Source: Chengkuizengella sediminis (GTDB lineage: Bacteria > Bacillota > Bacilli > Paenibacillales > KCTC-33759). Taken from it: a stretch of DNA of 64,000 nucleotides. The stretch spans positions 1 to 64,000 of the forward strand of contig NZ_SIJC01000012.1 in assembly GCF_010078385.1 (NCBI RefSeq), written 5' to 3'. Both the position numbers and the translations under genes were made by a program. Positions 1 to 10,575 of this stretch are shown one piece after another (within the stretch, counting starts at the first letter, position 1; the number at the start of each line of letters is the position of its first letter). The notes beneath the pieces were generated by a model, which was given only the letters and a program-made list of their open reading frames with translations, was not told the DNA's origin and did no database searches.

Positions 1-3000
1 TTTGGTTGATTTATAACTTCTAGGTTTGATGTCATGCCTCGATATAAATTAGAATCATTCAGGTTCATGACTTCACCTGTAAATTGAACTATATCGTTCG
101 TTTCATTCGTTACAAGTAATAACCTACAATTTGTATCTTCAAGCATGTAGAGGATTCTATCTGTTGGGTATGTTGGATCAATCGGTACATAAGCTCCCCC
201 AGCTTTCATAATTCCTAATACCCCGATAATCATCTCTATGGAGTGCTCCACCATAATGGCAACTAATTGATCAGGCCCTATCCCTTTGTTTTTCAACATT
301 CGAGCTAGTTGATTCACCCGTCCATTTAATTCTTCATACGTCAACCGTTGATCTTCAAATTCGACTGCCACGTGATTAGGTGTTTTTTCTACTTGCTCTT
401 CAAGTAGTTGAATCATCGTTTTATGTTTAGGATAATCTACAGTCGTATCATTCAACTCTACTAACTGCTGCTGTTTTTCTTGCTCAGTTAACATGTCAAA
501 CTCACCCAATGTAGCTTCTGGTTTCTCTATAATCTGTTCTGTTAATAAACTTAGGTGTGTGATCATCCTTTCGATCGTATCTTGTTTAAACAATTTCGTG
601 CAATATTCGATATTAAGTAATAGCCCATCGGACTCTTCTCTTACCGTTAGTGTCAGGTCAAATTTTGAAATATGACTTTCCAGTGGATAAGGTTTAAAAC
701 TTAGGTTGTCCACCTTCATTTCTTTCATCTCTATGTTTAACATGTTAAACATGACACTGAATAATGGATTTCTGCTCATATCCCTCGTTAAGTTTAGACT
801 TTCAAGTAGATCTTCCAATGGATAGTTTTCATTTTCGATAGCCCGTAATGTATTTTCCTTCACTTCAGTTAAAAAGGATGTGAATGTTTTGTCTGCTTCT
901 GCTACATTACGAATGACTAATGTATTAACAAACATGCCAACAACCGGCTCTGTATCAACATGGGTTCTTCCTGCAGTTGGGGAGCCTACGATAATATCTT
1001 CTTGACCTGCATATTTGGACAACAGAATCGTGTATATTGCTAACAAAATCATATAAAGGGTCGTGTTTGTTTCTTTAGCCAACTCACCCAGTTTGGTGGT
1101 CATCCTTTTATCCAACTTAAAATGAAGATGATCTCCTTCAAAACTCTGAATGGATGGTCTCATATAATCTGTTGGTAGATTCAACACGGGCAACTCGTCA
1201 GAAAATTGATCTAACCAGTATTGCTTTTGTTTCTCCATCTCCTTGGTTGCGAACATTTCATTTTGCCAAACCGCAAAATCCTTATATTGTATTCGTAGAT
1301 CTGGAAGATCTATTCCTTCATATAACTGTATAAAGTCTTGAATTAATAGGTTCATCGAAGTCCCATCTGAGATAATATGATGCATATCAAATACAAATAG
1401 ATGTTGGTCTGTATCATATTGGATCAATTGCACTCTAAACAATGGGGCTCGACCCAACTTAAAGGGTTGAATAAACCCTGAGTCTAGTCTCTCTAGTTCG
1501 TGATGCTGAGCTTTCGTATATTGAATCTCAACGTCTACTTGATCATGGACTCGTTGTACCAGCTCATCCTCTAGCATTTCAAAGGAGGTTCTTAAACTTT
1601 CATGACGTTCCACTAAAGCATCCATTGCTTTTTCAAAACGCTTCTGGTTTAAATCCCCGGTGATTGTCATAACAGAGGGCATATTATAACTGGTATTGTG
1701 TTCTTCTAATTGCTGTAACACATACATTCGTTTTTGAGCCGAAGAGGCTGGGAATGTTTGCAGTTGCTCAAGTTGTGGAATGAAATGATATTGATGTTGA
1801 TCTAATTGTTGTATTCGTTTTGAAAACTGTTCAATCGTTGGGAAAGTAAAAATATCTCTTAATGTCAAATTGACGTTCATTTCTTTATGCAACTTTGTAA
1901 CAATTTGTACTGCTTTAATGGAATGACCACCTAATTCAAAGAAGTTATCTTTGATTCCAACAGTTTTTATATCAAGCACTTCTTCCCACAAAGATACAAG
2001 TTGACTTTCTAGTTTATTGCTTGGTGCTACATATTCTTCGACTTTTGTATATGAAACTTCCATTTTCAAAAGTGAATTCCGATCTATTTTCCCATTTGAT
2101 GTAAGTGGGATTCTATCCACCTCTACCATATATGAAGGAATCATGTGAGAGGGAAGTTTTTCATACAAGCCCTCCACTATTTTGTCAACAGATGTTGATG
2201 TTTCTATAACAACAAACCCGCAAAGGTAACTATTATCAAACTTATCTATTTTATGAAGCACAACCGCCTCTTGAACGCCAATCTGTTCACTGATATTGGA
2301 CTCAATTTCCCCTAATTCGATTCGATTGCCCCTAATCTTCACTTGTTGATCTATTCGTTCTATAAATTCAATATTTCCATCAGGTAACCACTTTGCCAAG
2401 TCACCTGTACGGTATATCCTTTTCTCAAGCTCAAAGGGGTGTGCTACAAATTTTTCATTCGTTAACTCTGGTTGATTCAAATAACCACGAGCTAAACCGT
2501 CCCCACTAATGCACAACTCTCCTACCACTCCGATTGGAAGCAGATTTAGATTAATATCTAATATGAACGCCTGATAATTTCTCATTGGTTTTCCTATCGA
2601 TATGATAGCCCTACTATCATTCTCTCTGCACTGATAAATCAATGCATTAATAGTAGTTTCTGTAGGACCGTACATATTAAAAATTTGATCTGCATTCACA
2701 TATTCCACTAACTTTTTATATAGTGATCCATGAAATGCTTCGCCTCCCAAAACGAAACGAGGAGTTGCAGTGTCAGGTTCTAGGTTCTTAACTATATGTT
2801 CCATTTGCGCAGGTACCATATCAATGAATTCAATATGATTATTTTGTACATATCGATAAAGAACATCATAGTTCGATTCCATTTCTACCGTCATTAAGTG
2901 TAAACATGCTCCACTACATAGTGCTGTATATATGTGTTGTAAAGATACATCAAATATGGATTTACTATACAACATGTGGTTTTTCATTTTGTAATATCCA

Positions 3001-6000
3001 TGATCTTGAATTAATCCCAGCACTTGATTTGTTAAACTTAAATGCTCTACCATAACACCTTTTGGCAAACCAGTACTTCCTGAAGTATATAAGATATAGG
3101 CTAAATGATTTGTTCTAATTCCGACTTTGTTTATAACATTCTGAGCAGTTAACTCATCTATTATGTCTGTTATATATATTAATTTCCCTGAAAAATCTAA
3201 ATTCATGGTTTCAATCGTTTTACGGTCTGTAATTAAATAATGACTTTTGCTATCATTTAATACATGTTTTATTCTCTCAGTGGGATAACTGCTATCAATA
3301 GGTAAGTAAACTCCTCCTACTTTATGAATGGCAAGTATAGAAGCTATCATTTCAATTGATCTTTCTAACATTAGACTCACAATAGTTTCAGTTTTCACTC
3401 CCTCATGAATTAGAAACTGTGCTATTGAATTTACCTTTTTGTCCAAATCTTCATATGTTATTTCTTCATCCGCATGCACAATGGCTTTATTTGTTGGATT
3501 CAACTTTAATTGTTCATCAAACAAATCAATTACGTTTTTTTCTTTAGAATATTCAACTTTTGTATCGTTAAATTCCACTAATAACTGATATTTTTCTTGT
3601 TTCGATATAATATCAATATCATCAAGTTTGATTTCAGGTTGTTCTACTATTTGTTCTATTAACAAACTAAAATGAACAATCAGACGTTCTATTGTTTCTC
3701 TTTTATATAATTTTGTGCAATATTCTACATTTAACTGGATTTCTCCAGCTTCTTCAGCCACACTTAAAGTCATATCAAATTGAGACACCTTATTCTCCAG
3801 TGGGTACGAGTGCATACTCAAACTCTCAAGCTTCATATCCTCAAATTCCATATTTAACATATTAAACATGACATTAAACAATGGATTTCTACTCGTATCT
3901 CTCTGTAGGTCTAAGTTTTCAATCAACTCTTCTAACGGGTAACTGTCATTTTCAATCCCTTGTAACGTATTTTCTTTTACCTCTTCTAAGAAGGACTGAA
4001 ATGATTTATGACCTTTTGGAGCATTTCGCATCGCTAATGTATTTACAAACATCCCCATGATCGGTTCTATATCTGTATGATTTCTACCAGCGACAGGTGA
4101 ACCTACTATAATATCTTCCTGACCGGTATATTTGTATAACAAAGTAGTATATGCTGCCATCATAATCATATACATCGTAGTGTTTGTTTGTATTGCCATC
4201 TGTTTAAGCTTAGAAGTTACCGTTTGATTCAAGCGAAAATCAAGATGATCCCCTTCGAAGCTCTGCATAGGCGGTCTTGTATAGTCCGTTGGCAAATTTA
4301 ATACAGGGAGTTCATCTGCAAATTGAGTTAACCAATATTGTTTTTGTTTTTCCATCTGTCCTGTTGTAAACAACTCGTCCTGCCAAACTGCAAAATCCTT
4401 ATATTGAACTCTTAAAGACGGCAATTCGTTTCCTTCATAAAGCTGTACAAAATCTTGAAGCAGGATATTCATAGAAGTGCCGTCAGAGATAATATGATGC
4501 ATGTCCAATAAAAAGAAATGTTTTTCTTTGTTTATTTCAATAAGACTCACTCTTAACAATGGGGCTTCTGTTAAATCAAAAGACTGTACAAATGCTGATG
4601 TCAGTGTTCCCAATTCAAGTTCTTCTGCTTTTTTATAACTAATCTCAAAATCTATTTCTGAATGAATACGCTGAACAGGTTCTCCCTCAACCACTTCAAA
4701 TGAGGTGCGTAAGCTTTCATGATGAGAAATTAAACCATAAATCGCCTTTTCAAATCTTGCTCTATTTAAATCACCTTTAATCTCCATAACTGAAGGCATG
4801 TTATAACTTTTGTCAGCGCCTTCTAACTGTTGTAACACATACAATCGTTTTTGCGCTGATGATGTGGGATATACTTCTCGTGTTTCAGCTTGTCGTAAAG
4901 ACTTCATTTGAAGTTTATCTAATTGCTGCAAACATTTAGCTAGTTGTATTATGGTAGGATGTTCAAATATATCCTTTAAGCTAACCGACACCTCCATCTC
5001 TTTTTGGATGATGGAGATTAATTGCACTGCCTTTAACGAATGTCCACCCATCTCAAAGAAGTTATGTTGAATGCCTATACCATCAACACCAAGCACTTTT
5101 TCCCACAAAGATACTAGCTGGCTTTCTAATTCATTTCTTGGAGCGACATACTCTATTCCGGTATTCATGATACCTTCAGGTTGTGGTAGAGCTTTTCGAT
5201 CAATTTTCCCATTCGGAGTTAAAGGCATTTTTTCTAATTGAACGAAAAAGGATGGAATCATATATTCTGGCAAAAACTTGGATAAACATTCTCTTAACTG
5301 TGCAGAATTCACTTGTGTATTACAAATCAAATAAGCACATAGTGTTTTTTCTCCTGTTCCATTTTCTTTTACAGTAACAACTGACTCCATGATTTCTGAA
5401 TGTTTAAGAAGGTGGCTTTCAACTTCTCCCAACTCAAAGCGAAATCCCCTTATTTTCACTTGATGATCAATTCGTCCTAAATATTCAATATTCCCATCAG
5501 ATGTCCATCTGGCTAAATCCCCAGTTTGATACATTAGTTCTCCTGGTTTATACGGATTCGAAACAAATTTTTCTGCTGTGAATTCAGGGAGATTCAAATA
5601 TCCTCTTGCTACTCCACTACCACTTATGCAAAGTTGTCCACTTACTCCTATTGGAAGTAGATTGTTAAATTTATCTACAATATAAATTCTCGAATTTGCG
5701 ATGGGTTTTCCAATAGGTATATTACTTTCATTTCCTTGAACTAAATAGGTAGTTGTATCCACAGTACATTCTGTTGGACCGTATACATTCGTTATCCTCA
5801 CATCAGAAAACCCATTTAATACCTGTCTAACTTGCTTAATGTTTAGAATCTCTCCGCCAATGATTAAATGTTTGAGTTTACACTCTTCTCTATTTTCTAT
5901 GAAGTAACTCATCATACTTATATGAATGGGGGTGCCGTCAGATATATCTATACTGTTTTTTTCATAAAAGTTTAATAGTTCTTCCCCATTATTTCTTGTA

Positions 6001-9000
6001 TTCTCAGGAACTAGATGTAATGTATGACCTTTTGTTAAAGCTACAAATATTTGTTTTACAGATGCATCAAAATAATACGGTGCTACCAATGCAACATTTA
6101 GTTCATTGTTATACATGGAGTAAATACTCTTATTTAATGCTAACACCAGATTGTTCACACTGTTATGCTCAATCATTACCCCTTTAGGGTTACCTGTTGT
6201 TCCGGAAGTGTATAAAACATAGGCTAAATGACTTGCATTATTTATTGTTTCTAAATTAAATGAATCCCCTATAAATAATTCCTTGTTTAACAAATCTAAG
6301 GTCTGTCCATCAAACTCTATGTCACCCAACAATTTTTCTGTAGTTAGCAGTATATTGCTCCCACTATTCTTCAACATATACTCTATTCGCTCTTTGGGGG
6401 AGCCTGGATCAATGGGGACATAAGCGCCCCCAGCCTTTAATATCCCATAAATTCCTATAATCATTTCCAAGGAACGTTCTACCATCATACCTACCAGTTC
6501 GTCCGCTTGTACTCCCTTATTTCTTAGTACATTTGCAAGTTGATTTGCCTTTTCATTCAGTTGTTGATACGTCAACTTCTGATCTTCAAACACCACAGCA
6601 ATGTTATTTGGAGTTTTTGCTGCCTGTTCCTCAAACTGCTCATGAATGGTTTTATATTTACAATAATTTTCGGATGTATCATTGAATTGCACCAACAACT
6701 GATGTTTTTCTTGTTCAGTTAACATGTCCAGATCCTGTATTAATTTATCAGGATTAGTTGCTAATTGCTCAACTAATAATCCCAGATGATGAACCATCCG
6801 TTCCATTGTTTCTTTTTTAAAGAGTTTTGAACAATATTCCAATTTGAAGGAAAGCTCCTCATTATCTTCTATCACCGTTAAAGTCATATCAAATTTTGAA
6901 ATTCTGCTCTTCATTGGGTATGGTTGAAAGCTTAAATCTTCTAACTCCACTTCCTGCTGTTCCATATTTAACATATTAAATAACACGCTAAACAATGGAT
7001 TTCTACTCATATCCCTTTTTAAGTCTAAGTTTTCTATTAACTCTTCCAACGGATAACTCTCATTTTCTATCGCTCTCAATGTATTTTCTTTCACTTCCGC
7101 TAAAAAGGCGTTGAATGACTTGATCCCCTCAGGTTGATTTCTCATAGCCAATGTATTTACAAAAATACCCACAATTGGATCTAGATCTACATGGTTTCTT
7201 CCTGCAATCGGTGAGCCTACGATAATGTCTTCCTGCCCAGAGTATTTGGACAATAAAATGGTATAAGCTGATAACAACACCATGTAAAGTGTTGTATTTG
7301 TTTTTTGAGCAAGTTGATTTATTTTATTTGTGAACGTATAATCCCAATGAAATTCAATATGGTCTCCTTCAAAACTTTGTATTGAAGGTCTTAAGTAATC
7401 AGTTGGTAGATTTAACACAGGTAATTCACCTGCAAATTGATTTAACCAATATTGTTTTTGTTTTTCCATTTGTTTTGTCTCAAACAACTCATTCTGCCAA
7501 ACTGCAAACTCCTTATATTGAACTCTTAGAGGAGGAAGATCTACTCCTTCATATAACTGCACAAAATTTTGTACCAAGATGTTCATGGAGAAGCCGTCTG
7601 AGATAATATGATGCATATCCAATAAAAAGAGATGTTCATCTTGAACCGTTTGGATAAGACCTATTCTAAACAGTGGCACTTGTGTTAAATCAAAGGGTTG
7701 AATAAACCTAGATACAAGATCATCTAGTTCATGTATATCCGTTCTTTCATAAGATATCTCAATGTTCATAGGTAAATGAACTCGCTGAACAAGTTCTCCC
7801 GCTTCCATTTCAAATGATGTGCGCAAACTTTCATGACGAGAAATCAAGCCTCTGATGGCATTTTCAAATCGAGTTCGATTTATGTCACCCTTAATTGTCA
7901 TCATCAAAGGCATATTATAACTATTATTTGTTTTTTCCATTTGTTGCAAAATATACATTCTTTTTTGTGCTGAAGAAACAGGATAAGTTTCCCTTTTTTC
8001 TATCTGAGGGATTGATGAAAATTCACTTTTTTCCAATTGTTGAATATGTAAAGCAAGCTCTGTTATGGTTGGATGTGAAAAAAGGTCTTTTAAAGTTAAT
8101 GATATACCCATTTCTTTATGAATTTTAGAGATCATCTGCACTGCTTTTAAAGAATGACCACCAAATTCAAAAAAATTATTTTGAACACCGAGACTTTTTG
8201 TTCCTAAAATCCCTTCCCACAATCTAACTAAATCACTTTCCATTTCATTACTTGGAGCAATGTACTGTACATTTGTATTATTCTCTGGTTTAGGAAGCGC
8301 TTTTCGATTGATCTTCCCATTTGGTGTTAGAGGTATTTTTTCTATTTTCACAAAATAAGTTGGAACCATATATTCTGGTAAAGATTGTGACAAATGTGCT
8401 CTTAACTGAGTTGAATTCATTTCTTTTTTGCAAACAACATAAGCACATAAATTTTTGTCCCCTAATTCATCATCTTGAACCATGACGACAGATTCAATGA
8501 TTTCTGGATGTTTTAAAAGCTGACTTTCAATTTCCCCTAATTCTATACGATAACCTCTAATTTTAACCTGAAAATCAATACGTCCTAAATATTCAATATT
8601 TCCATCTGGCAACCATCTCGCTAAATCACCCGTTCGGTACATCCGCTCTCCTTGATGAAAAGGGTTAGAAACAAATTTATCTGCTGTAATTTCAGGTTTA
8701 AATAAATAACCTCTGGCTAATCCGAATCCAGATATACACAGTTCACCAGGAACACCAACAGGTACTAACTGGTCATTAGAATCTAGCAGATAGATTTGAT
8801 TATTAACTAGAGGTTTTCCAATAGGCACATTCCTACCCACTACTTTATGAGAGCCAAATTTATAAAAATTAGAACAAATAGTAGCTTCCGTTGGTCCATA
8901 ACCATTTATGATTTGCATGGAATCGTTAAGCATCATATATTTATCTAATACTTCGTCTTTAATTGGTTCAACTCCTACTAACATCTTATTAAGTGACACG

Positions 9001-10559
9001 TGTTGATTAGTTTCTAATAATTGGGCTAATTCAGGTAAAATTGTTGGTGGAATGTAAGCAAAGGTGATGTCCTCATTTATAATCGTTTGTTGTAACAAAT
9101 GGATATCTAGTGTTTTATGAAAATCAAACAAAACAAGGCGAGCACCCAACATCAAAGGTAAAAAAATTTCACCTACACTTACATCAAAGGAAATATTTGT
9201 TAAGCTTAAACATCTATCCTTAACGTCTATTTGTCTATTAAATTGATCATATATAGCCTCAATAAAGTTGTGTAGAGCCAAGTGCTCTACCATCACTCCT
9301 TTAGGTTCCCCTGTAGAACCTGAAGTATAAATAACATAGGCTAGATCATGAGATTTAGTCATTGAAAGTCTATTGTTTGAATCACCTTGGTATAACTCCT
9401 TGTTCTCTAAATCTATGACCTCTCCATCTTCAATCTTAATTTGATTGAAGTAGCGAGTTTGAGTTAAAACCCATTTGGAACGACTGTCTTTTAACATATA
9501 CTGAATTCTTTGTTCTGGATGTGACGGATCTATGGGTACATAGGCTGCACCTGCTTTAAGAATGCTTAATATCCCTATGATCATTTCTAGAGAACGGTCT
9601 GCCATAATAGCAACTAATTCATTAGCCTGTACACCTTTGTTATTTAAACTTTGTGCCAATTGATTTGCTTTTTCATTTAATTGTTTATAGGTCAGCTTTT
9701 GTTCTTCAAACACAACCGCAACCTCATCTGGTGTTTTCTCTACCTGAGCCTCAAACAACTCATGAATGGTTATTTCTTTGGAAAAATCCAATTTTTCATT
9801 ATTAAATTGATGCAATATCTGCTCTTTTTCTTCACTTGTTACCAATTCAACTTCTCTCAATGTGATAGTTGGATTTTCTACAACTTGGGACAAAATATGT
9901 TCCACATGTTTTGAAAATCGCTCCATATCAATCATTGAGTATTCATTCTCGTTATAATTTACAGTTAAGTATAGGTGATTATCGTTATTTATAATTATTT
10001 TCACATGACTATCAATCATTTCAGCAGACTGTAAATCATGGATGTTTTCATACAAAACAGCCACTTCAAATGTTTTATTTTCATTCATTGGAATTTTCAA
10101 CTTTAAATCCTCTAAAATACGATTCAGTGGATAATTAGCATGTTTATAGGCTCCAACGATTGAGCTTTGAACCTCTAACACTAAATCTCTAAAACTTTTT
10201 TCAGAATCTACTGAATCACATATCGCTAAAAAAAGATGATCTTTCTCTTGATCTTCGAATGTTTTATCTAAAGTAGTTCCAATGGTAATATGATTTATTC
10301 CTGTATATTTATAAATACATATTTTAACTGCCGACAGGATAAAGATGAACAAAAGTTGATCAGAATGATTACAAATCTTCAAAAGTTTATGATATGTCAT
10401 ATCGTTAACTTTTGTTTGAATTGTGGATTCATTTTCCACATCACTTTGTTTCATTACATTGGAAGAATAAAAGGGAATATAAGTCTCTGTATTCCAATCT
10501 GATAACTTAGACATCCAATATTCTCGTTCCTTTATTCTTTTTTTATCATATAGTAACAT
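1..10559 (-). CDS. Non-ribosomal peptide synthetase, three complete modules and part of a fourth (cut by left edge)
   Basis: Multimodular peptide synthetase that extends a peptide on carrier domains. I translated it from the minus strand. It starts with ATG at 10559 after a GGAGGG ribosome site and stays open to base 1. Approximate order by residue: a lone C-terminal half of a condensation domain (1-225), A1 (core SGSTG near 413), carrier (GGHS near 802), full C (HHIISDG near 985), A2 (SGTTG near 1453), carrier (near 1840), C (near 2024), A3 (near 2495), carrier (near 2876), C (near 3060), and the start of A4. By-eye ten-residue codes on the GrsA scheme are DVGYLGGICK (unassigned), DAKDIGVVDK (Glu-like, as in surfactin-type Glu domains) and DVQDVGMINK (unassigned). 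It follows the hybrid synthetase by 16 bp. No epimerase domain is visible. The 3' end with any thioesterase lies outside the window. Confidence 0.95.
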   Translation of the reverse strand, partial: MLLYDKKRIKEREYWMSKLSDWNTETYIPFYSSNVMKQSDVENESTIQTKVNDMTYHKLLKICNHSDQLLFIFILSAVKICIYKYTGINHITIGTTLDKTFEDQEKDHLFLAICDSVDSEKSFRDLVLEVQSSIVGAYKHANYPLNRILEDLKLKIPMNENKTFEVAVLYENIHDLQSAEMIDSHVKIIINNDNHLYLTVNYNENEYSMIDMERFSKHVEHILSQVVENPTITLREVELVTSEEKEQILHQFNNEKLDFSKEITIHELFEAQVEKTPDEVAVVFEEQKLTYKQLNEKANQLAQSLNNKGVQANELVAIMADRSLEMIIGILSILKAGAAYVPIDPSHPEQRIQYMLKDSRSKWVLTQTRYFNQIKIEDGEVIDLENKELYQGDSNNRLSMTKSHDLAYVIYTSGSTGEPKGVMVEHLALHNFIEAIYDQFNRQIDVKDRCLSLTNISFDVSVGEIFLPLMLGARLVLFDFHKTLDIHLLQQTIINEDITFAYIPPTILPELAQLLETNQHVSLNKMLVGVEPIKDEVLDKYMMLNDSMQIINGYGPTEATICSNFYKFGSHKVVGRNVPIGKPLVNNQIYLLDSNDQLVPVGVPGELCISGFGLARGYLFKPEITADKFVSNPFHQGERMYRTGDLARWLPDGNIEYLGRIDFQVKIRGYRIELGEIESQLLKHPEIIESVVMVQDDELGDKNLCAYVVCKKEMNSTQLRAHLSQSLPEYMVPTYFVKIEKIPLTPNGKINRKALPKPENNTNVQYIAPSNEMESDLVRLWEGILGTKSLGVQNNFFEFGGHSLKAVQMISKIHKEMGISLTLKDLFSHPTITELALHIQQLEKSEFSSIPQIEKRETYPVSSAQKRMYILQQMEKTNNSYNMPLMMTIKGDINRTRFENAIRGLISRHESLRTSFEMEAGELVQRVHLPMNIEISYERTDIHELDDLVSRFIQPFDLTQVPLFRIGLIQTVQDEHLFLLDMHHIISDGFSMNILVQNFVQLYEGVDLPPLRVQYKEFAVWQNELFETKQMEKQKQYWLNQFAGELPVLNLPTDYLRPSIQSFEGDHIEFHWDYTFTNKINQLAQKTNTTLYMVLLSAYTILLSKYSGQEDIIVGSPIAGRNHVDLDPIVGIFVNTLAMRNQPEGIKSFNAFLAEVKENTLRAIENESYPLEELIENLDLKRDMSRNPLFSVLFNMLNMEQQEVELEDLSFQPYPMKSRISKFDMTLTVIEDNEELSFKLEYCSKLFKKETMERMVHHLGLLVEQLATNPDKLIQDLDMLTEQEKHQLLVQFNDTSENYCKYKTIHEQFEEQAAKTPNNIAVVFEDQKLTYQQLNEKANQLANVLRNKGVQADELVGMMVERSLEMIIGIYGILKAGGAYVPIDPGSPKERIEYMLKNSGSNILLTTEKLLGDIEFDGQTLDLLNKELFIGDSFNLETINNASHLAYVLYTSGTTGNPKGVMIEHNSVNNLVLALNKSIYSMYNNELNVALVAPYYFDASVKQIFVALTKGHTLHLVPENTRNNGEELLNFYEKNSIDISDGTPIHISMMSYFIENREECKLKHLIIGGEILNIKQVRQVLNGFSDVRITNVYGPTECTVDTTTYLVQGNESNIPIGKPIANSRIYIVDKFNNLLPIGVSGQLCISGSGVARGYLNLPEFTAEKFVSNPYKPGELMYQTGDLARWTSDGNIEYLGRIDHQVKIRGFRFELGEVESHLLKHSEIMESVVTVKENGTGEKTLCAYLICNTQVNSAQLRECLSKFLPEYMIPSFFVQLEKMPLTPNGKIDRKALPQPEGIMNTGIEYVAPRNELESQLVSLWEKVLGVDGIGIQHNFFEMGGHSLKAVQLISIIQKEMEVSVSLKDIFEHPTIIQLAKCLQQLDKLQMKSLRQAETREVYPTSSAQKRLYVLQQLEGADKSYNMPSVMEIKGDLNRARFEKAIYGLISHHESLRTSFEVVEGEPVQRIHSEIDFEISYKKAEELELGTLTSAFVQSFDLTEAPLLRVSLIEINKEKHFFLLDMHHIISDGTSMNILLQDFVQLYEGNELPSLRVQYKDFAVWQDELFTTGQMEKQKQYWLTQFADELPVLNLPTDYTRPPMQSFEGDHLDFRLNQTVTSKLKQMAIQTNTTMYMIMMAAYTTLLYKYTGQEDIIVGSPVAGRNHTDIEPIMGMFVNTLAMRNAPKGHKSFQSFLEEVKENTLQGIENDSYPLEELIENLDLQRDTSRNPLFNVMFNMLNMEFEDMKLESLSMHSYPLENKVSQFDMTLSVAEEAGEIQLNVEYCTKLYKRETIERLIVHFSLLIEQIVEQPEIKLDDIDIISKQEKYQLLVEFNDTKVEYSKEKNVIDLFDEQLKLNPTNKAIVHADEEITYEDLDKKVNSIAQFLIHEGVKTETIVSLMLERSIEMIASILAIHKVGGVYLPIDSSYPTERIKHVLNDSKSHYLITDRKTIETMNLDFSGKLIYITDIIDELTAQNVINKVGIRTNHLAYILYTSGSTGLPKGVMVEHLSLTNQVLGLIQDHGYYKMKNHMLYSKSIFDVSLQHIYTALCSGACLHLMTVEMESNYDVLYRYVQNNHIEFIDMVPAQMEHIVKNLEPDTATPRFVLGGEAFHGSLYKKLVEYVNADQIFNMYGPTETTINALIYQCRENDSRAIISIGKPMRNYQAFILDINLNLLPIGVVGELCISGDGLARGYLNQPELTNEKFVAHPFELEKRIYRTGDLAKWLPDGNIEFIERIDQQVKIRGNRIELGEIESNISEQIGVQEAVVLHKIDKFDNSYLCGFVVIETSTSVDKIVEGLYEKLPSHMIPSYMVEVDRIPLTSNGKIDRNSLLKMEVSYTKVEEYVAPSNKLESQLVSLWEEVLDIKTVGIKDNFFELGGHSIKAVQIVTKLHKEMNVNLTLRDIFTFPTIEQFSKRIQQLDQHQYHFIPQLEQLQTFPASSAQKRMYVLQQLEEHNTSYNMPSVMTITGDLNQKRFEKAMDALVERHESLRTSFEMLEDELVQRVHDQVDVEIQYTKAQHHELERLDSGFIQPFKLGRAPLFRVQLIQYDTDQHLFVFDMHHIISDGTSMNLLIQDFIQLYEGIDLPDLRIQYKDFAVWQNEMFATKEMEKQKQYWLDQFSDELPVLNLPTDYMRPSIQSFEGDHLHFKLDKRMTTKLGELAKETNTTLYMILLAIYTILLSKYAGQEDIIVGSPTAGRTHVDTEPVVGMFVNTLVIRNVAEADKTFTSFLTEVKENTLRAIENENYPLEDLLESLNLTRDMSRNPLFSVMFNMLNIEMKEMKVDNLSFKPYPLESHISKFDLTLTVREESDGLLLNIEYCTKLFKQDTIERMITHLSLLTEQIIEKPEATLGEFDMLTEQEKQQQLVELNDTTVDYPKHKTMIQLLEEQVEKTPNHVAVEFEDQRLTYEELNGRVNQLARMLKNKGIGPDQLVAIMVEHSIEMIIGVLGIMKAGGAYVPIDPTYPTDRILYMLEDTNCRLLLVTNETNDIVQFTGEVMNLNDSNLYRGMTSNLEVINQP

Positions 10560-10575
10560 TCTGTATCCCTCCGCT

